Shown: piece by piece, positions 8,110 through 16,006 of the stretch | Numbering within the stretch: position 1 is the first letter of the stretch | Layout of the letters: every line of letters begins with the position of its first letter | The notes under the pieces: generated by a model | Databases searched by the model: none | Told to the model about the DNA's origin: nothing | The model's input: only the letters and a program-made list of their open reading frames with translations | Source: Bacteroidales bacterium UBA1035 | GTDB lineage: Bacteria; Bacteroidota; Bacteroidia; Bacteroidales; Dysgonomonadaceae | DNA: 47,187 nucleotides | Reading direction: 5' to 3' | Assembly: GCA_002316835.1 (NCBI GenBank) | Contig: DCEG01000007.1 | Location: 1 to 47,187, forward strand | Program-made: the position numbers and the translations under genes

Positions 8110-8126
8110 GACTATCTCTTTCCAAC

Positions 8127-8169
8127 TTAATTAAAAATCCTTTTCGTTTTGAAAAGGATTTTTAATTAA
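8127..8169 (+). terminator. Intrinsic terminator after gcvT
   Basis: A perfect 19-bp stem, 8127-8145 with 8151-8169, around a GTTTT loop; the GC core is CC/GG inside A/T tracts. A and T runs on both sides could let it act in both directions. Confidence 0.88.
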
Positions 8170-8201
8170 CAAAAACTATCGATACATATCTATTTTGTTC
8201 G

Positions 8202-8209
8202 TACTTTTG
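8202..8209 (+). promoter_or_regulatory. -7 box of the flippase-like gene
   Basis: TACTTTTG matches TAnnTTTG, 45 bp before the ATG at 8255. Confidence 0.5.
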
Positions 8210-8254
8210 CCGTGTTAAAATAATTTCGAAGTCTCAATTTCGAAATCGCGTAAT

Positions 8255-9250
8255 ATGAGTAAAGCCAAAATAGCCACTAATTTATTTTTCCTGCTCGGTT
8301 TGATTATTCTGGGTTTTATGATTTATAAAATCGGGTTGGATGTAATTTGGAACAACATTAAGCTCACCAACTGGTGGTTTATAGCGATTATCGGTATTTG
8401 GGCTGTAGTTTATTTTATCAACGCCATTGCATTTCATACCATTATCCGCGATGGTAGTCCTGAAGCCAAATCCATCGGTTTTCTCAAAACACTTAAATTG
8501 ACAATCAGCGGTTACGCCATTAATCTAATCACACCTTTCGGGTTGATGGGTGGAGAACCCTATAAGATTATTGAATTACAGCGAACGCTGGGTATTCAAA
8601 AAGCCACTTCTACTACACTGCTTTATATGATGATGCATTTTGTGTCTCATTTTATTTTCTGGATGGTTTCTATTCCCCTGCTGTTCCTTATAGTGCCTAA
8701 CGTGGCTGTTTCCGTTCGTATAATCCTGGCCATTGCGGGGGTCGCATCTCTTTTATTGCTGTGGTGGTCATTTACGGTTTATTCCAAAGGATTTGTCAGC
8801 AAAGCACTCTCCATGGCGGGGAAATTGCCTTTTGCCGGAAAAAGAGTGAAGGCTTATAAACAAAAACATATCGAAAAGATTGTGCAAATGGATTTCTTGA
8901 TTGCCGATTTGTACAAAAATAGAAAAAGAGATTTTTTTAAGTCGCTTTCTCTGGAACTTTTATCACGATTTGTTCTCTGTACAGAAATCATCTTCATGAT
9001 GTACGCCATTAACTTCCCCGTTTCTTTTGCAGATAGCGTAATCGTTGAGTCTATCCAGTCGATGGTGGGAAATCTTTTCTTTTTTATGCCGATGCAACTA
9101 GGCGCCCGCGAAGGCGGATTTATACTTGTTTTTGGTATTCTGTCGCTTCCTACAGCACACGCAGTTTACGTAAGCTTATGTATCCGTATTCGTGAACTTT
9201 TCTGGACTTTGTTTGGATTGGGGCTGATAAAGGTGGAAAGAAAAAAATAA
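8255..9250 (+). CDS. UPF0104/AglD-type flippase-like membrane protein
   Basis: A 331-residue polytopic inner-membrane protein with about eight hydrophobic segments. The first helix, FFLLGLIILGFMIYKIG, and the motif GYAINLITPFGLMGGEPYK are hallmarks of the lysylphosphatidylglycerol-synthase transmembrane region (UPF0104) family. A later FFMPMQLGAREGGFILVFG matches the C-terminal signature. The catalytic aminoacyl-transferase domain of MprF is absent, so this is the stand-alone membrane domain, probably a lipid or glycolipid translocase. The substrate is unknown. It is a single gene with its own promoter and no visible terminator. Confidence 0.85.
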   Translation: MSKAKIATNLFFLLGLIILGFMIYKIGLDVIWNNIKLTNWWFIAIIGIWAVVYFINAIAFHTIIRDGSPEAKSIGFLKTLKLTISGYAINLITPFGLMGGEPYKIIELQRTLGIQKATSTTLLYMMMHFVSHFIFWMVSIPLLFLIVPNVAVSVRIILAIAGVASLLLLWWSFTVYSKGFVSKALSMAGKLPFAGKRVKAYKQKHIEKIVQMDFLIADLYKNRKRDFFKSLSLELLSRFVLCTEIIFMMYAINFPVSFADSVIVESIQSMVGNLFFFMPMQLGAREGGFILVFGILSLPTAHAVYVSLCIRIRELFWTLFGLGLIKVERKK

Positions 9251-9254
9251 TTTT

Positions 9255-9283
9255 TTGTCTTTTGTCTTGGCTCCTGACTCTAT
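9255..9283 (+). repeat. Dispersed intergenic repeat, copy b
   Basis: Contains CTTGGCTCCTGACTCT, matching the core of copy a. It fills the 42-bp gap between two convergent genes, the flippase-like gene and the SDR gene. Confidence 0.5.
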
Positions 9284-9292
9284 CGCCTATTT

Positions 9293-10036
9293 TTACACAT
9301 AAATCATCTTTTTCGTCATTCCGCCGTCGATAACGAAATTCTGTCCGGTAATAAATCCATTTGCTTCATCTAGCAGAAACATTACCATCTGTGCAATATC
9401 GAAAGCGTTTCCTACTCTGCCCGCCGGATGTTGAAGATGATCTTCTTTCGACAATTCAATCTGTTGTGCTTTGGCTTTTTTCTTAACAGCCGAAACATCT
9501 ATCCATCCCGGACTGATACTGTTTACTCTCACATTGGGAGCCAAACTCATGGCCATAGAATGCGTGAGCGAATAAATTCCACCTTTGCTGGCAGAATAAG
9601 ATTCGGTATTCGGCTCCGATTGGAAGGCTCGCGTAGAGCACATATTCACGATACTTCCCTTGGATTCAATCAAGTGCGGAGCACAAAACTTTGAGCAAAG
9701 AAAAGTTCCAGTGAGGTTGGTTCCGATGGCACGATTCCACTCTTCGAGCGTAAGCTCGTTCATCGGTTTAAAAGCTTCGTAAACAGCATTATTCACCAGT
9801 CCGCAAACAGAATCGAACTTCTTCAACGATGCTCTTATCGACGACCTGACACTCACCTCACTCGAAACATCAGTGATAAAAAATGAACATCGTTTTCTAT
9901 CGAAATGTGGTTTTATTTCTTCCATAGCTTCGCTATCGATATCAAAAATGGATACGTAATAACCCACTTTAATCAGCGACTGTGCTATAATTCGCCCGAT
10001 ACCCTGTGCACCACCGGTAACAATAACATGTTTCAT
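9293..10036 (-). CDS. Short-chain dehydrogenase/reductase (SDR)
   Basis: A 247-residue classical SDR. The N-terminal Rossmann motif is TGGAQGIG (residues 7-14), followed by the NNA motif at about 82-84, catalytic Ser134, and Tyr147-x3-Lys151 in YSASK. The C-terminal FITGQNFVIDGGMTKKM is the usual family ending. Asp32 in the SIFDIDS segment suggests NAD(H) rather than NADP(H) preference (inference). The substrate is unknown. It is a single-gene unit convergent with the flippase-like gene and divergent from rlmN. Confidence 0.92.
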   Translation of the reverse strand: MKHVIVTGGAQGIGRIIAQSLIKVGYYVSIFDIDSEAMEEIKPHFDRKRCSFFITDVSSEVSVRSSIRASLKKFDSVCGLVNNAVYEAFKPMNELTLEEWNRAIGTNLTGTFLCSKFCAPHLIESKGSIVNMCSTRAFQSEPNTESYSASKGGIYSLTHSMAMSLAPNVRVNSISPGWIDVSAVKKKAKAQQIELSKEDHLQHPAGRVGNAFDIAQMVMFLLDEANGFITGQNFVIDGGMTKKMIYV

Positions 10037-10059
10037 AAACCATTGAGTTTTATTAAGTT

Positions 10060-10067
10060 CAAAAATA
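10060..10067 (-). promoter_or_regulatory. -7 box of the SDR gene
   Basis: On the minus strand TATTTTTG (10067 down to 10060) matches TAnnTTTG, 23 bp before the start codon at 10036. Confidence 0.45.
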
Positions 10068-10134
10068 GTAAATTTTTCTAAGACTAATTCATTAATCTAA
10101 TATTTTCCAAAATCATAAATCAAAGATTTCTATG

Positions 10135-10142
10135 TATCTTTG
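10135..10142 (+). promoter_or_regulatory. -7 box of rlmN
   Basis: TATCTTTG matches TAnnTTTG. It overlaps the in-frame TTG at 10140, so that codon cannot be within the transcript. This fixes the rlmN start at the ATG 10164. Confidence 0.6.
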
Positions 10143-10163
10143 TATCTGAAAAATAAAAAGTCA

Positions 10164-11201
10164 ATGGATCAACAACATTTGCTTGGCATGACGCTTTCCG
10201 AAATTCAAAAAGAAATTCTGGAACTTGGATTGCCTAAATTTACCGCTAAACAAATTGTCGATTGGGTTTACGTGAAGCGCGTAAAGAGCGTCGACGAGAT
10301 GACCAATATTTCCATTCGAAACAGAGATATTCTCAAAAAACGTTACGATATAGGACGGGTTGAACCTATTGACATAAAAACTTCGGTTGATGGAACAAAA
10401 AAAATGCTGTTTCCTGTAAAAAACGGTAAATACATTGAATCGGTAAACATACCCGAAGACGAACGTCTTACAATTTGTGTTTCGTCGCAAGTGGGGTGTA
10501 AAATGGATTGCAGTTTTTGTATGACGGGTAAAATGGGCTTTCTGGGAAGCCTTACCGTAAACGAAATTTTGAATCAAGTGTATTCAGTACCCGATGCTAA
10601 TGAATTGACCAATCTGGTTTTTATGGGAATGGGTGAACCACTGAACAATTTCGATAACGTAATGAAAGCCATCGAAATCCTTACAGCAGATTACGGTCTT
10701 GCGTGGAGTCCCAAGCGCATCACGCTTTCTACAATTGGTGTAATTCCTAACTTAAAAAGATTTCTCGATGAAAGCAAATGCCATCTTGCCATAAGTTTGC
10801 ACAGTCCGATTTCATCACAACGCCAAACGTTGATGCCGATTGAGAAAACTTTTAAGTCTGCGGATATCATAGAACTCCTCCGTGAATATGATTGGAGCCA
10901 CCAGCGTCGCTTATCGTTCGAATACATTATGTTTGACGGATTGAACGATTCGCAAGTGTATGCCCGTGAGCTAAGTAAGCTTTTATCGGGATTAGATTGT
11001 CGCGTCAACCTTATTCGTTTTCATAAAATACCCGGCAGCGATCTTGCACCATCTACCGAAGAAACGATGGTTAAGTTCCGTGATTTTCTTACCGCCAAAA
11101 GATTTACCTGCACCATTCGAGCATCGCGAGGCGAAGATATTTTTGCTGCCTGCGGCATGTTATCTACCACAAAAGAATCAAGAGCCAAGAATCAAGACTA
11201 A
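10164..11201 (+). CDS. rlmN: Dual-specificity RNA methyltransferase RlmN
   Basis: A 345-residue radical SAM enzyme that methylates C2 of A2503 in 23S rRNA and A37 in some tRNAs. The N-terminal accessory domain (about 1-85) precedes CKMDCSFC (CX3CX2C). Other landmarks are FMGMGEPLNNFDNV, SLHSP and the C-terminal FTCTIRASRGEDIFAACGML, which contains the methyl-carrying Cys of the family. The start is taken at ATG 10164 because the promoter covers the upstream TTG. The last residues (KESRAKNQD) are encoded by a dispersed repeat and are not part of the conserved fold. Confidence 0.95.
   Translation: MDQQHLLGMTLSEIQKEILELGLPKFTAKQIVDWVYVKRVKSVDEMTNISIRNRDILKKRYDIGRVEPIDIKTSVDGTKKMLFPVKNGKYIESVNIPEDERLTICVSSQVGCKMDCSFCMTGKMGFLGSLTVNEILNQVYSVPDANELTNLVFMGMGEPLNNFDNVMKAIEILTADYGLAWSPKRITLSTIGVIPNLKRFLDESKCHLAISLHSPISSQRQTLMPIEKTFKSADIIELLREYDWSHQRRLSFEYIMFDGLNDSQVYARELSKLLSGLDCRVNLIRFHKIPGSDLAPSTEETMVKFRDFLTAKRFTCTIRASRGEDIFAACGMLSTTKESRAKNQD
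11173..11200 (-). repeat. Dispersed intergenic repeat, copy c (inside the rlmN 3' end)
   Basis: On the minus strand it contains CTTGATTCTTGGCTCTTG, the same core as copies a and b. It supplies the final codons of rlmN. Confidence 0.5.
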
Positions 11202-11318
11202 TAGACAATAGTTTTTGACATCAGCCTCCCGCATCCAGCACATCGTCTTAACAACTACATGCAAATTATAAATAATCATAAATCGAAACGATTTGTTTCA
11301 TTTACAATCAAATAATTG

Positions 11319-11326
11319 TAATTTTG
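11319..11326 (+). promoter_or_regulatory. -7 box of the DUF4837 gene
   Basis: TAATTTTG matches TAnnTTTG, with TTTG at 11292-11295 as a possible -33 element (spacing 23, slightly long). It overlaps the in-frame TTG at 11324 and so excludes that codon as the start. Confidence 0.55.
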
Positions 11327-11353
11327 TTAAAAATAAATCCTAAAGAAAATATT

Positions 11354-12340
11354 ATGAGACTGATAAATTTACTTCTGTTGCCCATGCTGGCAATACTCAT
11401 ATTTACCTCGTGCGACGGCAGTGGTTTTCTATCGGCATCCTCCATGTCGAACGAAGTGTTGGTTATCATGGAAGAAGATCAATGGGAAAGTGAAACCGGA
11501 CGCGCGCTTTACGACGTGCTGAACTCGCCCGCAAAAGGATTACCCCAGTTTGAACCGAATTTCAGAATATTGCAGCTCGCACCCGAAAATTTCACCAGCA
11601 CATTCAAAGTTGCCCGAAACATTATTATGCCGGAAATCTCTAATATTTACAGCGTTGCAAAACTCTCATCCGAACTCGATAAATATGCATCGGGACAGGT
11701 AATTATGACTGTTAGGGCTCCGGACACAACTGCATTTATCAATTTCCTGAAAGAAAATAAAGAAGGGATTGTGGATTATATCCTGAATAAAGAGATGGAG
11801 CGCACCGCGCAATGGCTCATCAAGGATTCCGGAACACCACAATCACATATACAACAGGTTTTTGGCTTTAATATTTATTATCCGAAAGGATTGTCGAATA
11901 TTACGGAGCATCCCAATTTTTACTGGGCGACGAACAGTGCCGGACGTGCCAGAAAAGATATCGTAATTTATCAATTTCCTTATACTACCGAAACCGTTTT
12001 TGAAAAAGATTCGCTCATTGCTATCCGTAACCGGGTTTTGGGAGAATACATCACCGGATCTTTCGACTCACATATGACAACCTCTACTGCTTACGACCCC
12101 GATTACCGGAAAATGGAATATAACGGACTTTTCCGTGCCGAGTTGCGCGGATTGTGGGAAATGACCAAAGACATGATGGGCGGGCCGTTTGTTTCGCACG
12201 CTTTCGTAAATGAAAACACGAATATGGTTGTGGTGGTGGAAGTTTTTATTTTTGCACCCGAAACCGATAAACGAAACATTATCCGTGGTATGGAAGGGTC
12301 GCTTTACACCATAAAAATACCTGAAAAAACTAAGAAATAA
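11354..12340 (+). CDS. DUF4837 family lipoprotein
   Basis: A 328-residue exported lipoprotein. The N-terminus MRLINLLLLPMLAILIFTSC is a lipoprotein signal ending in the lipobox FTSC, with the lipidated Cys at residue 20. The rest matches the Bacteroidota DUF4837 family as I recall it: LVIMEEDQWESETGRALYDVL near the start, and GLWEMTKDMMGGPFVSH with VVVVEVFIFAPETDKRNIIR near the end. The function is unknown. The start is taken at ATG 11354, because an upstream in-frame TTG lies in the -7 box. It lies 51 bp upstream of pdxA, with a small hairpin between them. Confidence 0.88.
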   Translation: MRLINLLLLPMLAILIFTSCDGSGFLSASSMSNEVLVIMEEDQWESETGRALYDVLNSPAKGLPQFEPNFRILQLAPENFTSTFKVARNIIMPEISNIYSVAKLSSELDKYASGQVIMTVRAPDTTAFINFLKENKEGIVDYILNKEMERTAQWLIKDSGTPQSHIQQVFGFNIYYPKGLSNITEHPNFYWATNSAGRARKDIVIYQFPYTTETVFEKDSLIAIRNRVLGEYITGSFDSHMTTSTAYDPDYRKMEYNGLFRAELRGLWEMTKDMMGGPFVSHAFVNENTNMVVVVEVFIFAPETDKRNIIRGMEGSLYTIKIPEKTKK

Positions 12341-12342
12341 GG

Positions 12343-12363
12343 AAGACAAAACAGTTTTGTCTT
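12343..12363 (+). terminator. Small hairpin between the DUF4837 gene and pdxA
   Basis: AAGACAAAA (12343-12351) and TTTTGTCTT (12355-12363) form a perfect 9-bp stem with a CAG loop. The following T tract is weak (ATTCATTTTATC), so it may only attenuate read-through into pdxA. Confidence 0.5.
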
Positions 12364-12391
12364 ATTCATTTTATCGTATTAATTAAGAAAA

Positions 12392-13495
12392 ATGTCAGAA
12401 CAAATAAAAGTAGGTATCACGCACGGAGATATTAATGGCGTGGGATACGAGATATTGCTGAAAACCTTTGCCGATGAACGCTTGCAAGAGCTTTTTATAC
12501 CGGTGATCTATGGTTCGTCCAAATCGGCATCCTATCACAGAAAAGTACTCGATTACAGCCCCATCAATTTTCATATCGTAAATCATATTGAGGATTGCAG
12601 TTTCGGAAAGATTAACTTGCTCAACTGCGTTAAAGAAGAAGTGAGAATTGAATTGGGAACAGCCACCACCGAAGCAGGAGAATCGGCTTTCACCGCTCTC
12701 GATATTGCGGCAAGAGACCTGGCGGCAAAAAAAATAGATGTATTAGTTACATTACCCATCAATAAAGACACTATCCAAAACGACAAATTCCATTTCCCGG
12801 GACATACCGAATTTTTGCAGGATCGGTTTGCAGAAAACTCCAAAGCATTGATGATCCTAGCTAATGATTCGTTAAGAATTGCATTGGTAACAACTCATAT
12901 TCCTATCTCGGAAGTTTCAGAAAAAATATCGAAAGAACTTATCATCGAAAAACTTACCACGCTCAATTCTTCGCTTAAACGTGATTTCCGCATAGAAACA
13001 CCGCGTATTGCTGTTCTCGGGTTAAACCCCCATGCAGGAGAAAACGGTTTGTTGGGAAAAGAGGAACTTGAATTGATTGCTCCTGCCGTAAAAGAGTCTC
13101 AGGAAGCGGGAATATTATGTGTCGGTCCTTTCGCTGCCGACGGCTTCTTCGGAACCGGGAAATATCGGCAATTCGATGCTATTTTGGCTATGTATCACGA
13201 TCAGGGGTTGATTCCGTTTAAAACCATTGCTATGGATTCGGGGGTGAACTTCACCGCCGGATTACCCATCGTGCGTACATCGCCCGATCACGGTACAGCA
13301 TACGATATCGCAGGAAAAAACATGGCTTCTGAAGAGTCTTTCCGCCAGGCAATTTATATGGCTATGGATATTTTCAACAATCGCTGTGCCTACGATGAAG
13401 CGCGCGAAAATCCGCTGCGCAAAATGTTCTTTGATCGTGGTAAGGACGATGTGAAATTGGATTTAACACAGGAGCAGGAAGAAGAAAAAGAATAA
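12392..13495 (+). CDS. pdxA: 4-hydroxythreonine-4-phosphate dehydrogenase
   Basis: A 367-residue NAD-dependent enzyme of the DXP-dependent pyridoxal-5'-phosphate pathway. It oxidises 4-phosphohydroxy-L-threonine ahead of PdxJ condensation. Family landmarks are GITHGDINGVGYE at the N-terminus, LPINKD, FPGHTEFLQDRF (first metal His), LGLNPHAGENG (second metal His), and MYHDQGLIPFKTI (third metal His) with TSPDHGTAYDIAG. The acidic tail (TQEQEEEKE) is an extra. No other pdx gene lies nearby. It is followed by an intrinsic terminator. Confidence 0.96.
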   Translation: MSEQIKVGITHGDINGVGYEILLKTFADERLQELFIPVIYGSSKSASYHRKVLDYSPINFHIVNHIEDCSFGKINLLNCVKEEVRIELGTATTEAGESAFTALDIAARDLAAKKIDVLVTLPINKDTIQNDKFHFPGHTEFLQDRFAENSKALMILANDSLRIALVTTHIPISEVSEKISKELIIEKLTTLNSSLKRDFRIETPRIAVLGLNPHAGENGLLGKEELELIAPAVKESQEAGILCVGPFAADGFFGTGKYRQFDAILAMYHDQGLIPFKTIAMDSGVNFTAGLPIVRTSPDHGTAYDIAGKNMASEESFRQAIYMAMDIFNNRCAYDEARENPLRKMFFDRGKDDVKLDLTQEQEEEKE

Positions 13496-13528
13496 TCTTT
13501 TTGTAAATAAAAGGTATTTGAGAAAACT

Positions 13529-13556
13529 AAAAGCAGTCGATAAATCGGCTGCTTTT
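13529..13556 (+). terminator. Intrinsic terminator after pdxA
   Basis: AAAAGCAGTCGAT (13529-13541) pairs with ATCGGCTGCTTTT (13544-13556), with one G-T wobble and a very short AA loop that probably opens to four or more bases. Ts lie on the 3' side. Confidence 0.75.
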
Positions 13557-14424
13557 ATTAATTAACGGCCATGAATGCTGAAATTGAGCGAGTTAGAGAA
13601 ATAAACAGAATAACAAGGAGAAAAATAAAGAAAAAACAGTTAGATAAATATTTCTTTTGAAAATGCTGATTTAGAAATTAATGTTATATTTGTAAAAAAT
13701 ACGTACTTCGTTGATTATATCCTTTCAACTACAGTAATTCTTACTTGATAGAGTAAAGTGGTCTTAAACAGTTATTAGGGAAACGATTCTTTAAATTCTT
13801 TTTTACCGGAAAGCTGCAAAGAAGTATAGAATTGGTCAACACAATACCTGACCGAAATCTGCGATTGAAGCTAATCTATCATATAACGACTAAGTACCGA
13901 AAACGACAAAGATTTGGCAAACTGCAAAAGAATGTCTCATAACAAGTAAATTAGACAACCAGGATAATAAGCAGTTCCTGACAAAAGAATAAATTTTATT
14001 TCTACTAAAAATATCTTTGTCTGAGTCTGACAAAGTGTAAGTGCTAAATGATTCAGTAGAGACTTGTCATTTAAAATTGAAAACAAGGTGCCACATGTGC
14101 CCTGCCGTTACTACAAACGTTTCTGTCGATACAATAAAAACGACGAATTCGTTTTCGAATTTATCACCAGTCAAAAAAGATTTTTGTCAGTGCATTACAT
14201 TTGACACTTAATCTATCTTTTAATCTTTTAGGTTGAAAGTTGTTCATCTGCATATGTATATAAAACGTTCTCGCACCGGGTAATCTTAATTAGGCAATAA
14301 AACTTTTTTTTTAAAAGTTACCAAGGTTTTCAGAGAGAGTCATTATACACTTCTACTCTTCGCTGAAAATCAAACTAGAAACACTATTAAGAGAAGTGTA
14401 CATAACGATAAAAAAAGGATACTT
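13557..14424. other. 868-bp gene-free stretch before the GH51 gene
   Basis: No recognisable gene. It holds a possible 29-codon frame at 13571-13660 (begins MNAEIERVREINR), not supported further. A 61-codon stop-to-stop frame at 13757-13942 is rich in Lys, Arg and Phe (contains TGKLQRSIELVNTIPDRNLR) but has no ATG. TAnnTTTG matches occur at 13685-13692 and 14012-14019. The second is overlapped by an inverted repeat. The rest is AT-rich, without repeats or an RNA gene that I can see. It may be a long leader region or decayed DNA. Confidence 0.5.
14012..14035 (+). promoter_or_regulatory. Candidate GH51-GH43 promoter with overlapping inverted repeat
   Basis: TATCTTTG (14012-14019) matches TAnnTTTG. 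It is overlapped by the perfect inverted repeat CTTTGTC (14015-14021), 7-nt spacer, GACAAAG (14029-14035). Within it GTCTGA is repeated in tandem. If used, it would give the GH51 mRNA a leader of about 400 nt. The geometry, 7-nt spacer and overlap with the -7 box, resembles the repeat at 4930-4952. Confidence 0.4.
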
Positions 14425-15990
14425 ATGAAAAGAATTATTTTTATTTTTGGTTTCGTTGTGATTTTCGGCGTAACCATCGCGCAAAACGCCAGAATTAAAA
14501 TTGACCTCGATCGCACAATCGGCCAAATCGATCCCAATCTATATGGTAATTTTGTTGAGCATCTCGGTCGTTGCGTTTATGGCGGAATTTATGAACCTGG
14601 GTCTCCATTGTCGGATGCCAACGGTTACCGTAAAGATGTTCTCGAAGCCGTCAAAGGACTTAACGTTTCTTTGGTACGATATCCAGGCGGCAATTTTGTT
14701 TCTAACTATAATTGGTTAGACGGTGTAGGTCCTGTTCGTAAACCCCGCATGGACTATGCATGGCAACGTCTTGAAACCAACTTATTCGGGACAAATGAAT
14801 TTGCTGAATGGTGTAAGCTAGTTGGCACAGAACCCTTTATGTGTGTTAACCTTGGAACTGGAACTATACAGGAAGCTCAGGCCTGGGTTGAATATAGTAA
14901 TGCCAACAGCGGATCTTATTACTCTGCACTCCGCAAGGAGCATGGTTTTGAAAAACCTCATAATATCAAATACTGGGCACTTGGCAACGAGATGGATGGT
15001 CCATGGCAAATGGGACACCTCAACGCTGAAGATTACGTAAAAAAAGCACGTGAGGCTTCAAAATTAATGAGATTAGTTGATCCGTCTATTAAAATTATCG
15101 CTGCAGGTTCTTCAAACTATGGCAGGGATGCTGATCCATATCATTGGAACAGATCTATTCTTGAAGGGCTTTATCCGAATATTGATTATATTGCACTTCA
15201 CATGTACGTGGGTAATCGTGAAAACAATTATTACGACTTTGTAACTGCTCCGATGACCATGGAAACTAGAACTCAGACTGTTCGCAATATGATTAACGAA
15301 CAGCAACTAAGAACAAACAAGCGAACTCCGGTCTATATTGCCTGGACTGAATATAATGTATGGTACAGGGCACGTGAAGGAGCTGATGCGGTTGGTATAA
15401 ATGCACTTGAAGAGAGGTATAACCTCGAAGATGCACTTGTTGTAGCAGGTTTTCTCAACGTGTTTGTACGAAATGCCGATATTATCAAAATGGCAAATAT
15501 GGCACAGTTAGTAAACGTTATCGCTCCTATCTTTACAAACGAAAGCGGATTATTTCTACAAACCATTTATTATCCCTTACAACTTTTTGCTCAAAACGTT
15601 AAGGGTACATCTCTTGATGTTCTGGTAGACAGCCCCGTATACAAAAGCAATTTATCTGCAAACGAGTCCAATATACGACCGTCGCAACAAAGTGAGGTCC
15701 CATATCTTGACGTTTCAGCCTCCATTGATGGTAATGAAATTGTAATCTGTGTTGTAAACCGCAACAAGGATAATGCCATTACTACCGATATTATCAGCCA
15801 GGAAGGAAGCTTCACCGGTAACTTTGAAGTTTATGAAGTAAATGGACCTGATATTAAATCGATGAACGACTTCGATGTGACGAACGTAAAAACCACAAAA
15901 AAGGCTAATATTAACGCCAAAGGACAAAAGATTCAATATGCTTTTGCACCTCACTCTTTTACAATGTTAAAAGGTAAAATAAATAAGTAA
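14425..15990 (+). CDS. GH51 alpha-L-arabinofuranosidase, exported
   Basis: A 521-residue glycoside hydrolase with a Sec signal peptide (about 1-19, cut near TIA/QN), so probably periplasmic. The (beta/alpha)8 barrel carries the family signatures NFVEHLGRCVYGGIYEPGSP and VRYPGGNFVSNYNW. The acid/base Glu189 lies in YWALGNEMDGPW and the nucleophile Glu309 in IAWTEYNVWY. A beta-sandwich domain follows from about 390. GH51 enzymes release terminal L-arabinofuranose from arabinan, arabinoxylan or their oligosaccharides. The next gene, GH43, starts 16 bp after its stop. No SusC/SusD pair or sensor-regulator is adjacent, unlike a full polysaccharide locus. Confidence 0.93.
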   Translation: MKRIIFIFGFVVIFGVTIAQNARIKIDLDRTIGQIDPNLYGNFVEHLGRCVYGGIYEPGSPLSDANGYRKDVLEAVKGLNVSLVRYPGGNFVSNYNWLDGVGPVRKPRMDYAWQRLETNLFGTNEFAEWCKLVGTEPFMCVNLGTGTIQEAQAWVEYSNANSGSYYSALRKEHGFEKPHNIKYWALGNEMDGPWQMGHLNAEDYVKKAREASKLMRLVDPSIKIIAAGSSNYGRDADPYHWNRSILEGLYPNIDYIALHMYVGNRENNYYDFVTAPMTMETRTQTVRNMINEQQLRTNKRTPVYIAWTEYNVWYRAREGADAVGINALEERYNLEDALVVAGFLNVFVRNADIIKMANMAQLVNVIAPIFTNESGLFLQTIYYPLQLFAQNVKGTSLDVLVDSPVYKSNLSANESNIRPSQQSEVPYLDVSASIDGNEIVICVVNRNKDNAITTDIISQEGSFTGNFEVYEVNGPDIKSMNDFDVTNVKTTKKANINAKGQKIQYAFAPHSFTMLKGKINK

Positions 15991-16006
15991 TATCATTTTA
16001 AAACAG

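Noticed and set aside
13571..13660. A 29-codon small gene after the pdxA terminator
   Set aside because: Only an ATG and a stop support it. There is no promoter box close enough and no recognisable sequence.
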